Positions 1 to 10,394 of a stretch of DNA of 64,000 nt are shown here, in pieces. The translations under genes and the position numbers were made by a program. Location: NCBI GenBank assembly GCA_020073665.1, contig JAIQEU010000016.1, positions 155,323 to 219,322 of the forward strand, read 5' to 3'. Origin of the DNA: Terriglobia bacterium (GTDB lineage Bacteria; Acidobacteriota; Terriglobia; Terriglobales; Acidobacteriaceae). Numbering within the stretch: the first letter of the stretch is position 1; every line of letters begins with the position of its first letter. The notes beneath the pieces are model-generated. The model worked only from the letters and a program-made list of their open reading frames with translations, was not told the origin of the DNA and did not search any database.

Positions 1-1
1 G

Positions 2-532
2 CTGTTGGCGATGGTGGGCTTCATGGCCGGGGCGGTTCTGGCGCAGCAGGTGGCCAGCGACGCGCCGGCCACGCGGGAAGAAATCCTGAAGCTGTTTGAC
101 GTGATGCAAATTCGCCAGCAGATGGAGCAGGTCATGCAGCAGGTCATGCAACAGACCCGGACCATGAGCCACGAAGCCCTGAAGACCCGCCATCCCGACA
201 TCTCCGAGGAAGAACTCGCCCGGCTGGATGGGCTGTCCGAGCAATCCTTCAAGGATGTTCCCATCGAGGGCATGCTAGACGATGTGATTCCGGTGTACCA
301 GAAGCATCTCAGCAAGGCGGACGTGGAGGCGATGATTGGTTTCTATTCCACGCCGACCGGCCAGAAGATCCTGCGTGAAATGCCGGCCATGACGGCGGAA
401 GGAATGCAGGCCATGTATCCGCGCATCCAGAAGCAGATGGACGAAGTCATGCGGCGAGCGGAGCAACTGGAGCAGCAGGAGCGGGAGAAAAAGCAGCCAG
501 CCGCGCCCAAGCCTGAACCTCCTAAAGACTAA
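2..532 (+). CDS. DUF2059 domain protein, 5' end outside window
   Basis: The frame is open to the left edge, so the true start and most of a signal peptide are missing; the visible N-terminus keeps a hydrophobic stretch ending in an AQQ-type cleavage site. The body is an all-alpha DUF2059-like domain, with 'FYSTPTGQKILREMPAM' typical of the family near residues 110-130. The C-terminus is a charged tail rich in E, Q, K and P. DUF2059 proteins are usually exported and of unknown function. It ends about 60 bp before gpmI on the same strand. The family call rests on motif recognition only. Confidence 0.75.
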   Translation: MLAMVGFMAGAVLAQQVASDAPATREEILKLFDVMQIRQQMEQVMQQVMQQTRTMSHEALKTRHPDISEEELARLDGLSEQSFKDVPIEGMLDDVIPVYQKHLSKADVEAMIGFYSTPTGQKILREMPAMTAEGMQAMYPRIQKQMDEVMRRAEQLEQQEREKKQPAAPKPEPPKD

Positions 533-595
533 CTCGCTGTCTAATGTCCTGGAGCCTCCGTGGTAGTTTTTTCTGTAGTGGAAGGCTGAGAGCGC

Positions 596-2200
<1,605 letters not shown>

Positions 2201-2203
<3 letters not shown>

Positions 2204-2253
2204 CCACAGAGGACGCGGAGAAACTTGCGAAACCTCTGTGCCCTCTGTGGTTA
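2201..2253. repeat. 12-bp inverted repeat of the CCACAGAGG type
   Basis: TAACCACAGAGG at 2201-2212 is matched by its exact reverse complement CCTCTGTGGTTA at 2242-2253. The 29-nt centre also contains CCTCTGTG. The left arm includes the gpmI stop codon. The short run AAAA after the right arm is not a U-tract, so a simple terminator is unlikely. From general knowledge, CACAGAGG/CCTCTGTG modules recur in acidobacterial and other soil genomes; that link was not tested here. Confidence 0.7.
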
Positions 2254-2266
2254 AAAGGTTCTTCGC

Positions 2267-3253
2267 ATGAAGTTGCTGATCGTTCTCCACCATCGCTTCG
2301 AGTTGTGGAACGCGCCGGCCTGGGTTGCGGAAAAGCTACGCACGGAGTTTCCCCAGGTTGAGGTAGTTCATCTGAACAGCTACGAGGGCGTGGAAGAGCA
2401 GCTTCGCGATGCCGAGGTAGCCATCACCTGGTCGCTGCGGGCGGAGCAGTTCAAAGCCGCGAAGAGGCTGCGCTGGATTCATTCCCCCGCGGCAGCGGTC
2501 CACCAGTTGATTTTCCCGGAACTGGTGGCTAGCGACGTGGTACTGACCAACGCGCGCGAAGTTCACGGACCGGTAGTCGCCGAGCATGTGGTCGCGCAAA
2601 TCTTCGCGCTCGCGAAGGGCCTCCCCGCGGCAGTACGCTTGCAACAACAGCACCTCTGGGGACAAGAGGCCATGTGGCGCGGGCGCCCCCGCCCGCGAGA
2701 AGTCGCGGGCGCCACCCTCGGGCTGGTCGGGCTGGGCAGCATCGGACGGGAGGTGGCCAAACGCGCCTCTGCTCTGGGCATGCGGGTGATCGCTGTCCGT
2801 GAGCATCCAGAGAAGGGAAGACCGGAATCAGTCGAACAGGTTTTTGCTCCTCATCAGCTCGACGAACTGCTGGCGCAATCCGACTACGTGGTGCTGGCTG
2901 CGCCCATCACCCCCGAAACTCGTGGCCTGATCGGCGTAGCACGCCTTGCCAAAATGAAGGTGGACGCCTGCCTGATCAACGTGGGCCGGGGCCCCCTGGT
3001 CGACGAGGATGCGCTCACCGAAGCCCTGCGTAAGCACAAGATCGGCGGCGCGGCGCTCGACGTATTCGAGAAGGAACCGCTGCCTGCAGATTCTCCGCTC
3101 TGGGACTTGGAGAGCCTGCTTATCACGCCCCATAGCGCGGGCCTCACCGAAAAGCTGTGGGAACGGCATTACCAGCTCATTTCCGAGAATCTCCGGCGCT
3201 ATCTGGCTCATCAGCCCTTGCTGGCGGTGGTGGATAAGAAGCGCGGGTACTGA
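2267..3253 (+). CDS. D-2-hydroxyacid dehydrogenase
   Basis: NAD(P)-dependent oxidoreductase of the D-isomer 2-hydroxyacid dehydrogenase family, 328 aa. The Rossmann motif GLVGLGSIGREVA lies near residues 155-170. The catalytic Arg is in the 'NVGRGPLVDEDAL' stretch, the Glu falls around 'EKEPLPADSPLW' and the His is in 'ITPHSAG'. The exact substrate cannot be read from sequence (phosphoglycerate, glyoxylate/hydroxypyruvate and others are possible). It starts 63 bp after gpmI with the dispersed palindrome between them. Confidence 0.9.
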   Translation: MKLLIVLHHRFELWNAPAWVAEKLRTEFPQVEVVHLNSYEGVEEQLRDAEVAITWSLRAEQFKAAKRLRWIHSPAAAVHQLIFPELVASDVVLTNAREVHGPVVAEHVVAQIFALAKGLPAAVRLQQQHLWGQEAMWRGRPRPREVAGATLGLVGLGSIGREVAKRASALGMRVIAVREHPEKGRPESVEQVFAPHQLDELLAQSDYVVLAAPITPETRGLIGVARLAKMKVDACLINVGRGPLVDEDALTEALRKHKIGGAALDVFEKEPLPADSPLWDLESLLITPHSAGLTEKLWERHYQLISENLRRYLAHQPLLAVVDKKRGY

Positions 3254-3391
3254 GTTCGGATGGCAGGTTGTAGATGTGTTGAGTGTCTAGCACCCGCCGG
3301 CCAACGCGAACGACCCACGACGAATAGCCAAAGGCTAGCTCTGATTGACACACCTAGTTTCCCGCCATAGGATTCCTCCCACGGTATCTCC

Positions 3392-6112
3392 ATGATCGGG
3401 CAAACAGTCTCCCATTACAAAATCCTCAGCCAGCTAGGCAGCGGTGGCATGGGAGTAGTGTACGAAGCCGAGGACCTGAAGCTGGGGCGCCATGTTGCCC
3501 TGAAGTTCCTGCCTAAGGAACTGGAGAACGACCAGCAGGCGCTCGACCGTCTGCAACGCGAGGCCCGCGCAGCTTCGGCGTTGAACCATCCCGGAATTTG
3601 CACCATTTACGAAATCAACGAGCACCAGGGCCAGCACTTCATCGCCATGGAGTTGCTCGAAGGCAAAACGCTGGGCGAGAAAATCGGCGCGGGCGCGCTG
3701 CCCCTGAGCCAATTGTTGGACCTGTCGATTCAGGTCGCCGATGCGCTCGACGCGGCACACTCCAAGCGCATTCTGCATCGGGACATTAAGCCGGCGAACA
3801 TTTTTGTGACCGGGCGCGGGCAGGTCAAGATCCTGGACTTTGGTCTGGCCAAGCATGCGGCGGGACCGGGCACCTCCGAAACTCTGGATCCCAATGCGGC
3901 GACCCTGGCCACAATGCACCTCACCAGCCCGGGGATGGCGGTCGGGACGGTCGCATACATGTCTCCCGAGCAGGCGCTGGGGCAGGAACTCGACCAGCGC
4001 AGCGATCTGTTCTCGTTCGGTACCGTCCTGTATGAAATGGCCTCGGGATCGCTGCCCTTCCAGGGAACGACTTCGGCGGCGCTGTTCGACGCGATCCTCC
4101 ACAAGCTGCCGGTTCCCCCGGTTCGGCTGAACCCGGAACTGCCGCCGGAACTGGAGCGCATCATTTCCAAGTTACTGGAGAAAGATCGCGATCTGCGTTA
4201 CCAGGGTGCGGCCGAGCTGCGCAGCGACCTGAAGCGGCTGAAGCGGGATAGCGAGTCGGCGCGCAATGCGGCGGCAGCAACCTTGTCCGAGGTGCCGGTG
4301 GCGCCGGCCACCCGGCATCCGTCTTCACGAGCCACCCAGGTGGCACAGGGAGCGCGGCAGCACAAGCTGGGGACGGGCGCAATCGCGTTGGTAGCCCTGG
4401 TCGTGCTGGGAGCCGCGGCCTTCGGAGTCTATACGCTGGTTCATCGTCCACCAGCGATCCCCTTCCTGAGCATGAACATCGAGAAGATCACCGACACCGG
4501 CAAGGCTTTCATGGCCGCGATTTCGCCGGACGGTAAATACGTTGTGCACGTGGCGCAGGAGCAGGGCCAGCAGAGCCTCTGGATACGGCATATTGCGACC
4601 GGCAGCAACACGCCGATTGTGGCGCCCACCGACGCCAACTATCAGGGTGTGACCTTTGCGCCCGACGGCAACTACGTTTATTTCAATCGCATTGAGAAAG
4701 ACCATCCCGGGCTCGGCCAGCTCTACCAGGTGGCGGTTCTGGGCGGCACGCCCAAACACATTCTGAGCGATGTGGACTCGAACATCAGTTTTTCGCCCGA
4801 TGGCCAGCGCTTTGTATTTCTCCGCAACGATTCTTCGCGCGGGCTGAGTTCGCTGATGTTCGCCCACGCCGATGGCAGCGGAGAACAAACGCTTCTGACC
4901 GAAACTCAGCCCAGCGCCTTGCAGGGATCGCCTTCCTGGTCGCCGGATGGTAAGGTGATCGCCGCCATGCATATCTCGGACAAGGCCGAGTTAGGCTCAT
5001 TTGTGGCCGTGGATGCAACCAGCGGTAGCAAGAAAGAGATTGCCCCCGTGTCCCGGGTTGGCCTGATCGGCGATTCGGCCTGGACGCCCGACGGCGCCGG
5101 CTTGCTGTTGTCTTACGCGAGCCAAAGCACACGCTGGGACCAGCAGATTGGATATCTCTCCTATCCTGACGGCCAGTTGCGCCGCGTCACTAACGACCTC
5201 AACCACTACGCCAACACCTTCAGCGCCACGCGGGACGCGAAGTCCCTGGTCACCGTAGCCGCGGAATCGACCAACAACATTTTTGTGATGCCGGCGAAGG
5301 GCAACGCGGCCCAGGCAGCGCAGATCACGTCGGGCGAGGCGGAGGCGTTTGAACTGGACTGGACGCCGAATGCCAAGATCGTAAGCGAGCCGCACAGCAG
5401 CGGTTTCGAACTGGATGAATACAACGCCGATGGCAGTGACAAGGCAACTTTGTTCGAAGACGCGTGGCCGGGCAAGAATCCGTCGGTTTGCGGCGATGGG
5501 CAGCACGTGATCTTCATGTCGCTACGTGCCGGGCGCTCCACCAACGTGTGGCGTATCGATGGCCACGGCGGCAACCTGACCCAAGTCACCCACGGGACCC
5601 TCGATTCCGCGCCGTTCTGCTCGCCCGACGGGAAGTGGCTGGTTTACAACTCGGCCGAGGGCGGAGCGTTAACCGCGTGGCGCGTGGGCATAGACGGTTC
5701 CAGTCCCCACAAGTTGACCGATTTCAGCAGCTTCAACCCCACCATTTCTCCCGATGGCAAGTGGGTGGCGCTGATCGAAGGGGAAGGCAGTGGGGTGAAC
5801 TTCCACGCCAAACTCGCGATCATTCCCGCCGCCGGCGGCGCGCCGCTGCATGCCTTCGATATTGCCAACACCCAGTACGGAAAGTTGCGCTTCACCCCTG
5901 ACGGACAGGGCATTGCGTACCCGGCAATGGACGAGCACGGCGTGGCCAACCTATGGGTGCAATCTCTCAGCGGCGGTCCCGCGAAGCAGGTCACTGACTT
6001 CAAGAGCGACCGGATCTTCGACTACGCCTGGTCGCATGACGGGAAGCAGTTGGCAGTTTCCCGCGGCCGCATCAGCCGTGACGTGGTCTTGCTCACCGAC
6101 ACCGGGAAGTAG
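3392..6112 (+). CDS. Membrane Ser/Thr protein kinase with C-terminal PD40 beta-propeller
   Basis: A 906-aa transmembrane kinase. The N-terminal kinase domain (about residues 8-270) has the glycine loop GSGGMGVVYEAED, the VALKFL lysine, HRDIKPANIFV in the catalytic loop, DFGLA and the SPEQ activation segment. A linker is followed by one transmembrane helix near residues 328-352. The outer C-terminal 550 residues are repeated 'SPDGK'-type PD40/TolB-like blades, probably a sensor or protein-binding propeller. Kinases with this architecture are common in Acidobacteriota. The phosphorylation targets are unknown. Confidence 0.95.
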   Translation: MIGQTVSHYKILSQLGSGGMGVVYEAEDLKLGRHVALKFLPKELENDQQALDRLQREARAASALNHPGICTIYEINEHQGQHFIAMELLEGKTLGEKIGAGALPLSQLLDLSIQVADALDAAHSKRILHRDIKPANIFVTGRGQVKILDFGLAKHAAGPGTSETLDPNAATLATMHLTSPGMAVGTVAYMSPEQALGQELDQRSDLFSFGTVLYEMASGSLPFQGTTSAALFDAILHKLPVPPVRLNPELPPELERIISKLLEKDRDLRYQGAAELRSDLKRLKRDSESARNAAAATLSEVPVAPATRHPSSRATQVAQGARQHKLGTGAIALVALVVLGAAAFGVYTLVHRPPAIPFLSMNIEKITDTGKAFMAAISPDGKYVVHVAQEQGQQSLWIRHIATGSNTPIVAPTDANYQGVTFAPDGNYVYFNRIEKDHPGLGQLYQVAVLGGTPKHILSDVDSNISFSPDGQRFVFLRNDSSRGLSSLMFAHADGSGEQTLLTETQPSALQGSPSWSPDGKVIAAMHISDKAELGSFVAVDATSGSKKEIAPVSRVGLIGDSAWTPDGAGLLLSYASQSTRWDQQIGYLSYPDGQLRRVTNDLNHYANTFSATRDAKSLVTVAAESTNNIFVMPAKGNAAQAAQITSGEAEAFELDWTPNAKIVSEPHSSGFELDEYNADGSDKATLFEDAWPGKNPSVCGDGQHVIFMSLRAGRSTNVWRIDGHGGNLTQVTHGTLDSAPFCSPDGKWLVYNSAEGGALTAWRVGIDGSSPHKLTDFSSFNPTISPDGKWVALIEGEGSGVNFHAKLAIIPAAGGAPLHAFDIANTQYGKLRFTPDGQGIAYPAMDEHGVANLWVQSLSGGPAKQVTDFKSDRIFDYAWSHDGKQLAVSRGRISRDVVLLTDTGK

Positions 6113-6437
6113 GTTTCTCAACGCGATCAGGCTGACCAGACGACGGCTGCCGTGGCGATTCGCCGCCCGCGAAAAACTCGAAATCAAGTCGAATTTGAAA
6201 TGCACGCGGTTTTCTCCGGCGTCTTGAGGATCAGGCCCTGCCTTGGAAGGGAACGGCGTCAGCCGGCCGCTAAGCCCTTGATTTGCTTGCCATCCCAAGC
6301 CGGCGTCGACCGAGTGCTGCTTTCGCAGCCGGCTAGAGAAAAAAGGCTTGAGCCGGAAGTGCCACAGGGGGTATCCTTTTCTCGGTCGCACTTTCATACC
6401 GCACTTTCGGATGAAAGCTGCGAGCTTCCTCTTTGGC

Positions 6438-6470
6438 CCCGCCGATCCTGAGCAGGTCGGCGGGTTTTTT
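6438..6470 (+). terminator. Rho-independent terminator, not directly behind a CDS
   Basis: Stem CCCGCCGA (6438-6445) pairs with TCGGCGGG (6457-6464) and is followed directly by six T (6465-6470). The loop is 11 nt. It sits about 325 bp beyond the kinase stop, so it ends either a long 3' UTR or a separate short transcript. Confidence 0.75.
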
Positions 6471-6590
6471 GTGGGCCGATGCGACCGTAGCGACGCCGTC
6501 CCGGCGGCGGTCCGGAGGCATCTTCGCCCGCCGAACTCGTCACTTCGAAAAAGACCGTCATTGAGCCCCGGCAGACAAGGTGTATTTCAA

Positions 6591-6773
6591 GCGTCCTCAC
6601 GGGACGCGGTTTTCCGCTAGCTCACCCGGTATTTGAAACGCCGGGCTACTATCAATCGTCCCTACAGGGCGAGGGCTGGTCGATTCGCTTGGTCCCGTAG
6701 GGACAGCGGAGAGTAGCCCGCCAGTTTACTGGCGGCTAAGTGCCAGACGAGCGTGGCGTCCCATAGGGACGCC
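6591..6773. repeat. Cluster of GTCCC-TAnnn-GGGAC palindromes (REP-like)
   Basis: Four short palindromes share one core: 6591-6607 (CGTCC..GGACG), 6657-6671, 6692-6704 (GTCCCGTAGGGAC) and 6755-6773 (GGCGTCCCATAGGGACGCC, perfect). Between them CGGGCTACT (6642-6650) is mirrored by AGTAGCCCG (6712-6720), and CCGCCAGT/ACTGGCGG (6718-6735) forms another hairpin. The block looks like a composite REP/BIME-type repeat. No REP-associated transposase gene is present in the window. Confidence 0.8.
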
Positions 6774-6826
6774 TGAAACGCACCACCTAGCCTGCAGTGT
6801 TCGCGGCATGATTCTCTCCCAAGAAC

Positions 6827-6857
6827 AAAAAAGAGGCCGGGCTTGAGAGCCCGGCTC
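6827..6857 (-). terminator. Terminator of the HAF-repeat gene
   Basis: On the minus strand AGCCCGGC and GCCGGGCT arms with a 4-nt loop are flanked by GAG/CTC and followed by TTTTTT (plus-strand A run at 6827-6832). It lies about 27 bp after the stop of the minus-strand gene. Confidence 0.85.
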
Positions 6858-6883
6858 CGGTTGAACGTGAGTTTCTATTCTGG

Positions 6884-7795
6884 TTACGGCACAACCGTGA
6901 AGCCGTGAATGGCGCCGGCAGTGTCGGTGTAGCGGCCCACGATTTCGCCCGCGTTGTTCAGACCGCGGCAGCGGGTTTCGGTGGATGCGGGAAAGTTTAT
7001 GGTGGTGTATTTCGTTCCTTTCCGGCTGTAACCTTGGAAAGGCCCCGAATTGCTGGTGCCCCAAAGTCCGACAATCTCACCACTGTCATTAAGCCTGTCA
7101 GTGGCAGTTACAGCTACGCCGACACCCGGGAACGTAACATCGGTGAAGGTCTTACCGACGAGAGTGAATCCGTGTTCCGTGGCCGCTGAGTCGTCGTAAA
7201 TTCCGGTCATCTGGTTCTTGTTGTTGATGCCAGTGAACTCAGTGAGGATGGCGCCATTGGGGGCGTTAAAGGTCGTAAAGGTGCCGGCGTTGTCAATGAA
7301 ACCGTGGAAAACCCCTGAGCTGTCGGTAAAAGCGCCGACAATTACGCCGGCCTTGTTGATGCTCCACGCGTTGGTCAAAGTCGCGCCCGGCGGATCGATA
7401 GTCGTGAACTTGCCTTTGCTGAACATGAAGCCGTGGGTGACGTTGCTGGAGTCGATGTACCAGCCCACCACTTGGTTGCTATCGTTGACGCCATAAGCTC
7501 GCGACTGGATCGAGCCCGGCGGCTTCAGCATTTTGACCGTGCCGTTGATCATGGCCCAAGCCTGCGCAATACCGACATGGGGCGCATCACACAAGTCGTT
7601 CGTGCAATCGTAGCCAACCAGTACGTTACCGGCTGTATTGAGGTCGTTTACGTCGGTCTCCATCGCGCCGGGGATATCGATGGTGGTGAAGGTCGGGGCG
7701 GCCGATTGCGCCTGGGAGAATGTGGGGGTGAGGGCTGTCATCAAAAGCAGGGAGAGGCAAACGACGGAAAACAAGGTAATGCTGGGTTTGAGCAT
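6884..7795 (-). CDS. Secreted HAF-repeat protein
   Basis: A 303-aa exported protein. The start at 7795 is chosen because a GAGGAGG ribosome site lies just upstream and the next residues (MLKPSITLFSVVCLSLLL) form a clean signal peptide; the longer upstream frame looks non-coding. The mature part has about six repeats of the 'INNAGEIVG..TDSSGVFHGF' type, each ending in HGF, as in HAF repeat proteins. These are probably beta-rich extracellular proteins; function is unknown. Confidence 0.85.
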   Translation of the reverse strand: MLKPSITLFSVVCLSLLLMTALTPTFSQAQSAAPTFTTIDIPGAMETDVNDLNTAGNVLVGYDCTNDLCDAPHVGIAQAWAMINGTVKMLKPPGSIQSRAYGVNDSNQVVGWYIDSSNVTHGFMFSKGKFTTIDPPGATLTNAWSINKAGVIVGAFTDSSGVFHGFIDNAGTFTTFNAPNGAILTEFTGINNKNQMTGIYDDSAATEHGFTLVGKTFTDVTFPGVGVAVTATDRLNDSGEIVGLWGTSNSGPFQGYSRKGTKYTTINFPASTETRCRGLNNAGEIVGRYTDTAGAIHGFTVVP

Positions 7796-7971
7796 GGGGC
7801 AAAGCCTCCTCAAAATTTGGCGTGCCATGCTACGAAGACGCGCGCGGAGTGTCAAGGGTCGTAGGTCTTGAGCCTTTGTTCCTACAGGGCCCGAAAGAGG
7901 CGCGCAACGGCCCTTCCGGCGGCCACTGGGCAAGTTTGTGTACCATAGACCTGTCTCGGGAGACCTGTCCC

Positions 7972-9804
7972 ATGCGTTGCGCTTACCGGACCATTCGAAT
8001 TCTGCTTTTTTCGTTATGCCTGCCAGGTTTGGTGACGTTTGGGTTCTGCGGGGAGCCGCAGTGGGTCGAGGTACGCTCGCCGCATTTTTCGGTGGCCACC
8101 GATGCCGGAGAAAAACGCGGCCGCGAGGTCGCCATGCGCTTCGAGCAGATGCGGGCCGTGTTCGGAGCACTGATGGTCAGGGCGAAGGTGAATACTCCCA
8201 TTCCGCTGCAGATCATCGCTTTCCGCGGCAGCAAAGAAATGCGACAGTTCAGCCCCATCTTCCGGGGCAAACCCACCGAGTTGGGGGGGCTGTTTCAGGC
8301 GGGACAGGACCGCTGTTTCATCATGCTGGACATGTCGGTGGAGAATCCCTGGCAGGTGGTGTTTCACGAGTACGCCCACCAGCTCATGAATGGCACGTTA
8401 TCGGCGCAGGTGGACCCGTGGTTCGAGGAAGGATTCGCCGAATATTTCTCCAGCATCGAGGTGGACAGCAAGGAAGCCCGGGTGGGGAAGATTCCGGAAG
8501 AGGAATATCAGGTCCTGGAGCACATGGGTTGGATGAAGGTATCAGATTTGTTCCGGGTCCAGCAGAACACAAAGACTTACAACGAGAATGGCGATCACCG
8601 AAATGTGTTTTATGCCGAGTCGGGAATGCTGGTGCATTACCTGTACGACAACAAACTTGTCCTGAAGGTCGGGGACTACTTCAACTTAGTGCTCGACCAG
8701 CACGTGCCGATCGAGGACGCCATGCAGCGGGCCTTTGGTATGAATGGGGCACAATTCGACAAGGCGTTGCGAACTTACGAAAGTAGCGGGCATTTCAAGT
8801 ACTATCCGATCCCAACCCCGCCGGGAATCAACAGTAGCGATTACCGCGCTGCGCCGCTCAGCGCGGTGGATGCGGCGGCGATTCTGGCAGACGCGCATCT
8901 GCATTCCCCGGATTACCAGGCGAAGGCGACCGAGGAGTTTGAAGCCATACTGAAGACTGACCCCAACAACGCCGCAGCCCTGCGGGGACTGGGATACTCA
9001 TACCTGATCAAGCGGAATTTCGCCAAGGCGGGCGAATACTTCGCGAAGGCGGCCGAGCACAATAGCAATGATCCCCGGGTGTTCTATTACTCCGCTCTGA
9101 TGTTGCAGCAGCAGGGTGGGTTGTCCCCCGGCGACGGACGGCTGGAGGCGGTGCAGAAGCATCTGGAGAGCGCCGTCAAGCTCGACCCGGAATTTGCCGA
9201 CGCCTACAGCTTGCTGGCGTTTATCTACAGATCAGGAGAAAAGAAGGAATTGGCCATCGCGACCATGCTCAAAGCGGTGGAACTGAATCCTCGCAATGAA
9301 TCGTACCGCTTCAACCTCGCACAGATGTACTTAGACAGCCAGAACTTCGATTCGGCGACAGCGATCCTGGGCTCGTTGAAGAACAGCAGCAATCCGCAGA
9401 TCGCGGAACATTCTGCCGAGGAACTGGCCCAGGTCGAAAGGTACAGGCTGGAAGCGCAGGAACGGGAAGCACAGAGTCGAGAGACCAACCGGCAGCCGGG
9501 GCAGGCAGCGCCGTCGAATGAGAATCCTGACGTGATTGAGCCTGAGGCCACGGGTTCGAACGGCGGGGTTGCCAGGTTCTTGAAGGGAAAACTGGTGAGC
9601 GTGGACTGTGCGGCGGCGCCCAGTGCGGTGCTGACCATTGTGGCGGGGGCGAAGACTTGGAAAATGCATACCGCGAACGGCGCGAAGATGATCGTCATCG
9701 GTGCGGATAAGCTTGCCTGCAACTGGACCAACCAGAAGGTCGCGGTGAATTACCGCCAGACCGGGGATGGAACCGGAGAAATGATATCGCTGGAATTGCA
9801 ATGA
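7972..9804 (+). CDS. Secreted DUF1570-like HExxH protein with TPR repeats
   Basis: A 610-aa protein starting at 7972 with signal peptide 'MRCAYRTIRILLFSLCLPG'. Residues about 30-260 form a peptidase-like domain containing HEYAHQL, an HExxH gluzincin-type zinc motif, followed by 'WFEEGFAEYFSS', which supplies the downstream Glu. Residues about 300-500 are TPR repeats ('AALRGLGYSYLIKRNFAKAGEYFAKA'). The C-terminal 90 residues form a small unknown domain. It may be a periplasmic metallopeptidase, but activity is unproven. The gene diverges from the HAF gene. Confidence 0.85.
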   Translation: MRCAYRTIRILLFSLCLPGLVTFGFCGEPQWVEVRSPHFSVATDAGEKRGREVAMRFEQMRAVFGALMVRAKVNTPIPLQIIAFRGSKEMRQFSPIFRGKPTELGGLFQAGQDRCFIMLDMSVENPWQVVFHEYAHQLMNGTLSAQVDPWFEEGFAEYFSSIEVDSKEARVGKIPEEEYQVLEHMGWMKVSDLFRVQQNTKTYNENGDHRNVFYAESGMLVHYLYDNKLVLKVGDYFNLVLDQHVPIEDAMQRAFGMNGAQFDKALRTYESSGHFKYYPIPTPPGINSSDYRAAPLSAVDAAAILADAHLHSPDYQAKATEEFEAILKTDPNNAAALRGLGYSYLIKRNFAKAGEYFAKAAEHNSNDPRVFYYSALMLQQQGGLSPGDGRLEAVQKHLESAVKLDPEFADAYSLLAFIYRSGEKKELAIATMLKAVELNPRNESYRFNLAQMYLDSQNFDSATAILGSLKNSSNPQIAEHSAEELAQVERYRLEAQEREAQSRETNRQPGQAAPSNENPDVIEPEATGSNGGVARFLKGKLVSVDCAAAPSAVLTIVAGAKTWKMHTANGAKMIVIGADKLACNWTNQKVAVNYRQTGDGTGEMISLELQ

Positions 9805-9835
9805 GGGGATGCTGGACTCGGATGTCGGGGTTCTT

Positions 9836-10285
9836 ATGAGACGAACTGTTGTGGTCGTGGCGTTGTTGTCTGGGATGGTTGTGGCGGCTTGGCCGGCAGG
9901 CAGCCAACGCGGCGAAATCGAAAAGACCATTGCCGACCTGGAAAACAAATGGTCAGAAGCGCAGAAAATCGCCAATGCGGACGCAGTAGCGCCGATGCTG
10001 GCCGAGAGCTTCGTCAATACCGATGCGGAAGGTCAGACCTACGGTAGAGACCGGCTGCTCTTTAATCTGAAGGGCGCCCGGTGGGAGTTGAACGGCATCA
10101 GCGACGTGAAAGTGACCGTGTACGGCACGACCGCGATTGCCACCGGAGCCTGGATGGGGAAGGGCGTGGATGGCGACGGCAGCAAGATCGACCGACGCGA
10201 GCGCTGGACTGATACCTGGGTGAAGATAGCCAACGCGAAATGGCTGTGCGTAGCCAGCCAGCAGACGGCAGTGCCACAGTTGTAG
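9836..10285 (+). CDS. Exported NTF2-like (DUF4440/SnoaL-like) protein
   Basis: A 149-aa protein. The start at 9836 gives a signal peptide (MRRTVVVVALLSGMVVAAW). The mature part fits the DUF4440/SnoaL-like fold: an N-terminal helix ('IEKTIADLENKWSEAQKIANADAVAPMLAE') and later beta strands ending in 'RWTDTWVKIANAKWLCVASQQTAV'. Such cone-shaped domains bind small ligands or act as stress-related accessory proteins; the function is unknown. It begins 31 bp after the TPR protein and may be cotranscribed with it. Confidence 0.8.
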   Translation: MRRTVVVVALLSGMVVAAWPAGSQRGEIEKTIADLENKWSEAQKIANADAVAPMLAESFVNTDAEGQTYGRDRLLFNLKGARWELNGISDVKVTVYGTTAIATGAWMGKGVDGDGSKIDRRERWTDTWVKIANAKWLCVASQQTAVPQL

Positions 10286-10394
10286 AAGAGAGACGTTAGG
10301 CCTTGCACCTCGCGCGTCCCTGTTCGTACTTCTCCGGGCGGGAATATAATTCCAACTCTCAGGCTTCTAACACATTCCTCCCAGGGGGCCCCTG

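Larger units (their letters stand above)
6113..6883. other. 771-bp gene-free region with terminator and palindrome cluster
   Basis: No credible CDS is seen between the kinase stop and the minus-strand HAF-repeat gene. The stretch holds an isolated plus-strand terminator (6438-6470), a cluster of REP-like palindromes (6591-6773) and the terminator of the HAF gene (6827-6857). The 320 bp between the kinase stop and the first terminator could be a 3' UTR or a small RNA. Confidence 0.7.

Noticed and set aside
2676..2716. GC-rich repeat-like stretch in the hydroxyacid dehydrogenase
   Set aside because: The encoded 'GRPRPREVAGATLGL' is the normal family sequence, so it is not an inserted repeat.
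6591..6773. CRISPR array
   Set aside because: Palindromes are unequal in length and spacing and spacers are not regular; no cas genes are in the window.
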